DNA from: Cavia porcellus
Lineage: Eukaryota; Chordata; Mammalia; Rodentia; Caviidae
Direction of reading: 5' to 3'
NCBI RefSeq assembly: GCF_034190915.1
Contig: NW_026947485.1
Span: 132,882,337-132,946,336 of the forward strand
Length of the DNA: 64,000 nt
Numbering within the stretch: the first letter of the stretch is position 1; each line of letters begins with the position of its first letter. The translations under genes were made by a program, and so were the position numbers. Below are positions 58,690 to 64,000 of this stretch, in pieces. A model generated the notes under the pieces. That model saw nothing but the letters and a program-made list of their open reading frames with translations. It did no database searches and had not been told where the DNA came from.

Positions 58690-59040
58690 TACAAAGGACA
58701 ATAAAAGTTATAAAAAGAAGGAGGATGAATGAACATCACACAGAGGATATGGGGGCAGCGAATACACACTGTATGTTACTAAAATGGTGAATGCATGAAA
58801 CTATTCATTTTTTGTCCAAACCATAGAATGTACAAACTGAGAGTGAACTCTAGTAGGAGTTGAATAATAGCAATATTTCTGTGGAGATCCTTCTCTTGTA
58901 ACAAATTTATCACTCTAATAGGAGATGTCAATATAATGAAGGAAACTATTCATTTGTGAGCCCAGGGGCCGTATGGGGTATCATTGGACCTTTCCCTCAA
59001 CTTTAATGTGAACCTAAAACTCCTCAAAAATTGTTTTTTC
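58690..59040 (+). mobile_element. Probable old LINE-1 3' UTR end, plus strand
   Basis: 'gaaggaaactattcatttgt', 'ggccgtatggggtatcattg', 'aatgtgaacctaaaactcct', 'caaaaattg' resembles old L1M ends ('…gtatatgggaactctctgtac…aatctaaaactgctct'). Confidence 0.45.
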
Positions 59041-59655
59041 TTGAAAAACCTTTTTAAAGTATGGAGAGATGATAAATATCTATTTCTTTTCACAAAACTA
59101 TAGAAAAATGTGATGGCTTAAAATTGCCATTCTCTTTTTGTTTTCCATTCTAATACAAGTGGCAAAACAAAACACACTGCAACATTATACTGGTAATACT
59201 GGAATTGTGAAATTATTACAAAATTAGTTTCACATTTAAAAGTGATGTTTTTAGTCCATTGCATTGCTAGACTCTTTACATTTGTGTTATTTTCATGGTT
59301 CTTTTCTTCTAGAAAAGTAAAGAAACTCTATAGTTCAATAGTTTTAGATAAATTTACTGATTGGATTTCTCACCACTTCAAAATGACCTGATAGCTGCCT
59401 TGTGATTCAGGTGTGAAGGTTTCCAAGACCATTCAATCCTTTAAATCTCTGAGTCAATACAATTTTAATCTACTTCATGCTCTGAAATCCTGACCAAACT
59501 GATTTTAAAGTAGATCCTTATTTTCCTTTTAAACTTCTTATGCTAGATAACATATTGTGAAAATAACATCACAAGCCTTGTAAGAAAGAATAATTTTATA
59601 AATAATCTCTAAGACTATATAAAATATGCCAAACACACCAAATGGTTCTTTTGAA
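59041..59655. other. AT-rich non-coding sequence
   Basis: Nothing recognised. Confidence 0.4.
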
Positions 59656-59661
59656 GGAGAA

Positions 59662-60059
59662 TGTTGTTGCAGCTTATATTTAGATATCCAACCCCTGCCA
59701 AGGCTTCCTGCCCTCGTAGGTTGGGTTTTGGGAAGTGTCTAGATCATGCATTTAACACTGGATTAATTTGTTGACTGGATTATCATAGTTTATTGAAGAC
59801 CCCCATCTCCTGAGTGGGGGGTGGCATCATCCAATGAACTTGTAGCTTCCATGGAGTAAAAAGAATAGCAGGAGGAGTGCTCTGCCTCCTGCCTGGCCTG
59901 CCATGGATGGTTTATCCTCTCCTTCTGCATGCTGCCCTGCTTTGGAAGAAACTAACTGTAGACTGAAACCTCAAAAATTTAAGCTAAAATGTATCTTTCT
60001 TTCTTGGACTTGTGGGTGTTGGGTTATTTCATCCCAGCAACAAGAATGCAACTCAGACA
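59662..60059 (+). mobile_element. MaLR-type solo LTR, plus strand
   Basis: TGTTGTTGCAGCTTATATTTAG…'gatcatgcatttaacactgg'…'tgtagactgaaacctcaaaa', 'ttatttcatcccagcaacaa' …CTCAGACA. Better preserved in its 3' half. Confidence 0.8.
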
Positions 60060-60600
60060 AATATCAAATCTGTTCATAACTTGTTTCAACAGAACTATTT
60101 GAGACAGAAGATCAAAAGTTGTGAGTGAATAAGCAATGATTTCATCTAAAAAAGATGAAATAGTATTTTAAATATATACTCTCAAAAGCAAGGAGGTTTT
60201 ATACACACACTTAGGCATACAAATTATGCACCTATTAAGGTTGCTAATATATGTCATTTTTACCAATTTAATAGCCTACCTCAAATGTCTAAAAGCCATT
60301 TGCATTGCCGAAATATACAAATGCCCTGTATATGTATCATAAAATGGAGAAAAAAATGATGGCTAATTAATCAAAAATGCAAGGAAAGTGCTGCAAAAAG
60401 TAATGTGTAATCCCGAATTAATGTGTCATCCTGATTTGCTTAATGATAAGCCCCTAAACTTCACTCCACTTTGTGGCAATTAGAAGAGAGCTCTTGTGGG
60501 CCAGATAGGTTCACAGTAGCTCTTTCCCCTGAAGCCTCCAGGGGGACGGTTTCCTCACTGCAGTGCAAGCTTCTCATTTGTTAAACTCTCAGTCCTCTCA
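60060..60600. other. Non-coding sequence between two LTRs
   Basis: About 540 bases separate two same-orientation MaLR LTRs. No retroviral coding text is seen, and the LTRs are dissimilar, so they are not a provirus pair. Confidence 0.5.
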
Positions 60601-60990
60601 TTAGGATTTTTATCTAGATGTCCCCTCCAAAGCCTCATGTACTCATAGCTGGGGTTTGGGGGAGGTGTTGAGATTATGGGGACAAAATACTCATTGATTT
60701 ATAGCTAAATGTGATGCTGGGAGGTAAAGCTTGTTTTGAAGAGAGGTTCCTGGAAATGTGGCTTGGAAGTGTCTATCGACTTTCCTCTGCCTTTGGTCCC
60801 TTTCTCCACTTTCTTCTAGCCAAGCCGTGAGCAGCTCTCCCTCACTGTGGCCCTCTGCCATCCTGTCCTGCCTTGAAGTAAGTGACTATCGACTGAATGC
60901 TCTATAAACTGTAAATCACAATAAACCTTCCCTCCTTTAATTTTATGTATTGAGTACTGTATCTCATGACAAGAAAAGTAACTAAGACAC
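60601..60990 (+). mobile_element. MaLR-type solo LTR, plus strand
   Basis: 'tagatgtcccctccaaagcc','tcatgtactcatagctgggg' then 'gaagtaagtgactatcgact','gaatgctctataaactgtaa','atcacaataaaccttccctc' and '..agaaaagtaactaagacac', a near-textbook MaLR LTR. The 93-codon minus-strand frame here is spurious. Confidence 0.85.
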
Positions 60991-61465
60991 TCAACGCTAT
61001 CTTTTCTGCTCCATAAAGTTAACCTTGTACTGAGGAACGCATCTGAAATGTAGTCACAAAAACTGTAAACAGAAATAAATATACAAGACACTATCATTAC
61101 TTATAGGTTTGAATTAATTTCTTACACCTTAAGAATCAAATTTTCCTGCTCAAGAAGGAAACCAATTCTAAAATATCAGTTAAACAAGCAAGGAAATGAG
61201 GGCTTTAGCAGAACTTGCTGAAAAGACCTGAAAATCCCACTACATATAAAGTTAATGGTCCATGTCTGCAGGGAGCCAGCCTCATGCACATAGATTATGT
61301 GATGCCAGTTCTATCAGCCTAAAGATGGCTAGAGGCTGCAATTTCCTTTGAGAGAGATGATACGACAAAAAACTAAAGCCATGGGCATGCAAGTCAGGTC
61401 CTAGTTTTGCTTATTCCTTGTTATGTGGCGTTAAGCTTTTAACAAGGCATTAGCTGCACAATGCC
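60991..61465. other. Non-coding sequence
   Basis: Nothing recognised. Confidence 0.35.
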
Positions 61466-61469
61466 GCTT

Positions 61470-61628
61470 TTTTCTTATTTCCTACAGTGGAAATGGTAAG
61501 ATGAAAATGGCAGCTCATCAGGCTACAGCGAGAGCTAAACTGTGTCAGTATCTGTAAAGCATTCAGTATATTGCCTTATACACAGTAAGTGCTACGAAGA
61601 TAGAAGCTGTTAGGATTACTTACCCAGA
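61470..61628 (+). repeat. MIR SINE relic, plus strand
   Basis: 'ttcttatttcctacagtgga', 'tatctgtaaagcattcagta','tattgccttatacacagtaa', 'gtgctacgaagatagaagct' matches the MIR 3' half ('tcctcatctgtaaaatgg…tgtaaagcgcttagcacagtgcctggcacatagtaagcgctcaata'). Confidence 0.6.
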
Positions 61629-61639
61629 AGTTTGCTTAA

Positions 61640-62160
61640 ATAAACTACTGTATAAAAGTTAAAAGCATATCTATCACAGACACCATAAACACACAATGTT
61701 GCCACTCAAAAAATACCATGACAGGAAAGATTTGCAGCATGTATAATAGGAAAAGAGCTTCTATAAATAATGGAAGGTGAGGAGAAGAGAAAGAAAGAGA
61801 GAAACAGAATTGTACTAAGTAAACAAGTCCCGCAAAAGAGAAAAAAGACATCTAATAAACACTTGAAAATGGTAAAGTTCACCAATAAAATACTCAATAG
61901 CCCTTCAAATTAAAGCAAAATTAAAATTCAATTTATCTTTGATATTGGAAAACTGAAAAATATTAATGATACCCAATCATTAATGGAAATGATAAATGAT
62001 CTAAAATGTGGTGTATAAATATAATTACCAGGAAAATGTAAGAGAAATTTTGAAAGTATTTATCAACATATATAATATCCTTACCTGCCAAGCAAGAAAC
62101 TCAGTATGAAAAATTCTAACAGAAGTCCCTAAAATGTACTTCCGTGCTAATAAGTTATAT
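61640..62160 (+). mobile_element. Probable old L1 ORF2 fragment, plus strand
   Basis: 'acatctaataaacacttgaa','aatggtaaagttcaccaata', 'aattaaagcaaaattaaaat' resembles the ORF2 'aatagacatttgaaaaggtgctcaacatcactaa…gaaatgcaaattaaaac' region. Strongly diverged. Confidence 0.4.
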
Positions 62161-62448
62161 TTATACATGAGCATAACATAATTATTTTAAGAGGAAATAT
62201 TTGGAAAGAGTATAACTGATAATTGATACAAGATTAACAAATTACTTTCCAGTTATATTATGAATTACAAGCAGTTGTTCTACATATGACCTTTAATTGC
62301 ATTAAAAAATAATTCCAGTGAATATCAAGCTATTAACTGTAGTTACTTCTAGGGATAGAAAAATGGTAATCATTTTGGCAATTTACATTACGTATTTTCG
62401 ATTTTGAATTTTACATCTGACATTTTTTACTTTAGGAAGGAGACATAG

Positions 62449-62524
62449 GGGTTCGGGGTTTAGTTCAGGGGTGTAAGTGCCTATTGGAAAATGCAAAGTA
62501 GTGAGTTTGATCCCAGGTACCAAA
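62449..62524 (+). mobile_element. ID-type SINE, plus strand
   Basis: 'ggggttcggggtttagttca', 'ggggtgtaagtgcctattgg', 'gtagtgagtttgatcccagg', 'taccaaaag', followed directly by the GA repeat, which replaces or has grown from the A tail. Confidence 0.88.
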
Positions 62525-62531
62525 AGAGAAA

Positions 62532-62590
<59 letters not shown>
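62525..62590. repeat. (GA)n microsatellite in SINE tail
   Basis: About 32 GA units with one GACA interruption, starting within the ID tail AAAAGAGAAAGAGAG. The frames of alternating Arg/Glu or Ser/Leu across it are artefacts. Confidence 0.97.
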
Positions 62591-62591
<1 letters not shown>

Positions 62592-62593
<2 letters not shown>

Positions 62594-63720
62594 ACTTTTG
62601 TATCAGTACAGATGACTTTTGTTTCCTTTTATGGTTTTGTAAATTGTCTCATTTGTTTAAAAATAACATACAATGTCTATAACTGAAAGGAAATAAAGGC
62701 TGTTTGTCTTTAATATTGTTTTAATCTCCCCAGCGCAAACTCCATGGTAGAAAACTTTACTGAAATACAGTCAGACTAGAGAGAGTGTGTGCATTTCTGT
62801 TATATCCACCCTTGTTCTTGCTTAAAGACCCCAAAACTTAGAAGATGCCAGGCGGCAGCCTGGTAACCTGTATGCTTCATTGAGCCTTATTATTTATGAT
62901 AAAATAATGAAATGCACCCATCAATCATCAATGGGAGTAAGGAATTAGAAAATGTGATAAAGCCTCGCCAACCTAATAAAAGCATCAGGTTAAAGTCGAT
63001 CCTTTACAATTCATATGAAACACTTTGAACTATAATGTTTCAGATTCTACATATGTAGCTTTTAAATGATTGTTGGGACTTTGGTTCCTTACATTTATTC
63101 CCAAAATAATGTAGTTTTCTTTAACTTTTCAAATTACTTTGTAGATTTTTCTTTTTGTATTGTGATTGGCCCCAAACCTCTGAAATTATGTCAAAATTGT
63201 AGCTTTTGGAGGTGAAGTCTCAAGTAACCAAATGGATCAAATCAAATTTAATTTAATGTGATTTTAAAGAGGTCAAGATACTAAATTTTGAAAATTGGTG
63301 TTTATTCTGGATATACTAACCAAATATTTTGAAAGAATCACTAAGGAAGCAACATTTTTTCCTTTTGCAGTTATGTTACATTTGGCAATGATTTTAAAAG
63401 TTGTATTCTATAACTGTATTCAATTTTATGAATACATACCCAAGAGTTGTACCATGGTAGCACATGTGATTCAAGGGTTAAAATTAATAGTTCACAAATG
63501 GACTACCCTCAGTTATTCACACAACATTTGAAATACTTCATTTTAAACAATAGTTTGGAGCATACAAACTTTATCCTATAAAATTAAAACAAACTGTAAA
63601 TAAATAATTAAAATTTCAACCCATTTTTCTAGGACCAGCACAAGAGATTCACCCTTTTCTTTCTTACATAAATACACAGCTTCAACATACATGTAAAGTA
63701 AAATAATAAAAGTTAAAATT
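62592..63720. other. AT-rich non-coding sequence
   Basis: Nothing recognised. The 78-codon plus frame at 63295-63531 has no family signature. Confidence 0.4.
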
Positions 63721-63724
63721 AACT

Positions 63725-63905
63725 TTTTGAGGAATATTCATATTTATTTCCATAGTGTTTGTGTAAGTTTCATTCTTTCCAACAATGTGGCAGGGTTCCT
63801 TTTCCCCTGTATCTTCACCAGCATTTGTTATCATTTGTCTTCTTGATAATAATCATTCTTTCCAGAGTAACATGGAATCTTTATGCTGTTCTAATCTGAA
63901 TAAGT
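63725..63905 (-). mobile_element. LINE-1 ORF2 3' fragment, minus strand
   Basis: 'tttccatagtgtttgtgtaa', 'tttccaacaatgtggcaggg','ttccttttcccctgtatctt','caccagcatttgttatcatt','tgtcttcttgataataatca' is reversed L1 text of the cysteine-rich end of ORF2. It then degrades toward 63905. Confidence 0.85.
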
Positions 63906-63935
63906 GAAATAAATATTGCATGGTTTCTCTCTGTC

Positions 63936-64000
63936 TATTTATTTTTTGGTACCAGGAATGTAACTCAGGCACTTTTGCTTGCCAGGTAGGCACTATGCCA
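63936..64000 (-). mobile_element. ID-type SINE, minus strand, cut by window end
   Basis: 'tttttggtaccaggaatgta','actcaggcacttttgcttgc','caggtaggcactatgcca' is the reversed ID; the promoter-proximal end lies beyond 64000. Confidence 0.85.

Noticed and set aside
575..62590. Microsatellites as a CRISPR-like array
   Set aside because: Periods of 2-4 bases without spacers; this is eukaryotic DNA and no cas-like genes exist.
3930..64000. ID SINEs as functional tRNA genes
   Set aside because: They keep A- and B-box-like text but lack a foldable cloverleaf and end in A-rich tails, as expected for retroposed SINEs.

Overview
The window is mammalian nuclear DNA, almost certainly from a rodent. It is AT-rich, shows no bacterial-style gene packing, and is built largely from interspersed repeats: LINE-1, tRNA-derived ID-type SINEs, 7SL-derived B1-type SINEs (one B1 piece directly followed by an ID piece), MaLR solo LTRs, and ancient MIR, L2 and DNA-transposon relics. 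The B1 plus ID mixture points to a rodent. The ID and L1 sequences do not look like standard mouse or rat forms, and I cannot name the species from sequence alone.

I find no convincing functional host protein-coding gene, rRNA, tRNA or CRISPR array. The window reads as a gene desert or the inside of a very large intron. Most short open frames lie inside repeats, microsatellites or random AT-rich DNA. Two low-confidence exon-like segments near the left end (1308-1484 and 4491-4667) are recorded as speculative.

Layout: 1-5.7 kb is mostly unique sequence with a (CA)n, one ID SINE and L2/MIR-like relics. 5,736-12,357 is a full-length LINE-1 bounded by a 16-bp target-site duplication. It has a short 5' UTR of about three 91-bp monomers, a broken ORF1, an ORF2 whose endonuclease domain is still open with all catalytic residues, a decayed reverse transcriptase, and a 1.5-kb 3' UTR with internal repeats. 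It lies within or beside an older, diverged L1 3' end. 12.6-20 kb holds a B1 relic, a MaLR LTR, a local 89-bp direct repeat, a long pyrimidine-rich stretch and a small Tigger-like DNA element. 20-31 kb holds L1 fragments, a second copy of the L1 3'-UTR repeat family split by an ID SINE, an MLT1-like LTR, a (GA)n and a 21-bp minisatellite. 31-43 kb holds an old L1 end, three B1 SINEs, a third L1 3'-UTR copy and a (TG)n. 43-46.4 kb is an old, SINE-riddled L1. 46.4-64 kb carries a MER5-like hAT relic, MIR and L2 pieces, four MaLR LTRs, ID SINEs, old L1 ends and a (GA)n.

The only coherent genetic system is retrotransposition. L1 supplies the endonuclease and reverse transcriptase that would have mobilised the L1 copies and, in trans, the ID and B1 SINEs. 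The most notable material is the L1 family itself: tandem 5' monomers and a tandem-repeat 3' UTR represented by three or four copies of different age in this window. I did not find a previously undescribed biological system beyond that.
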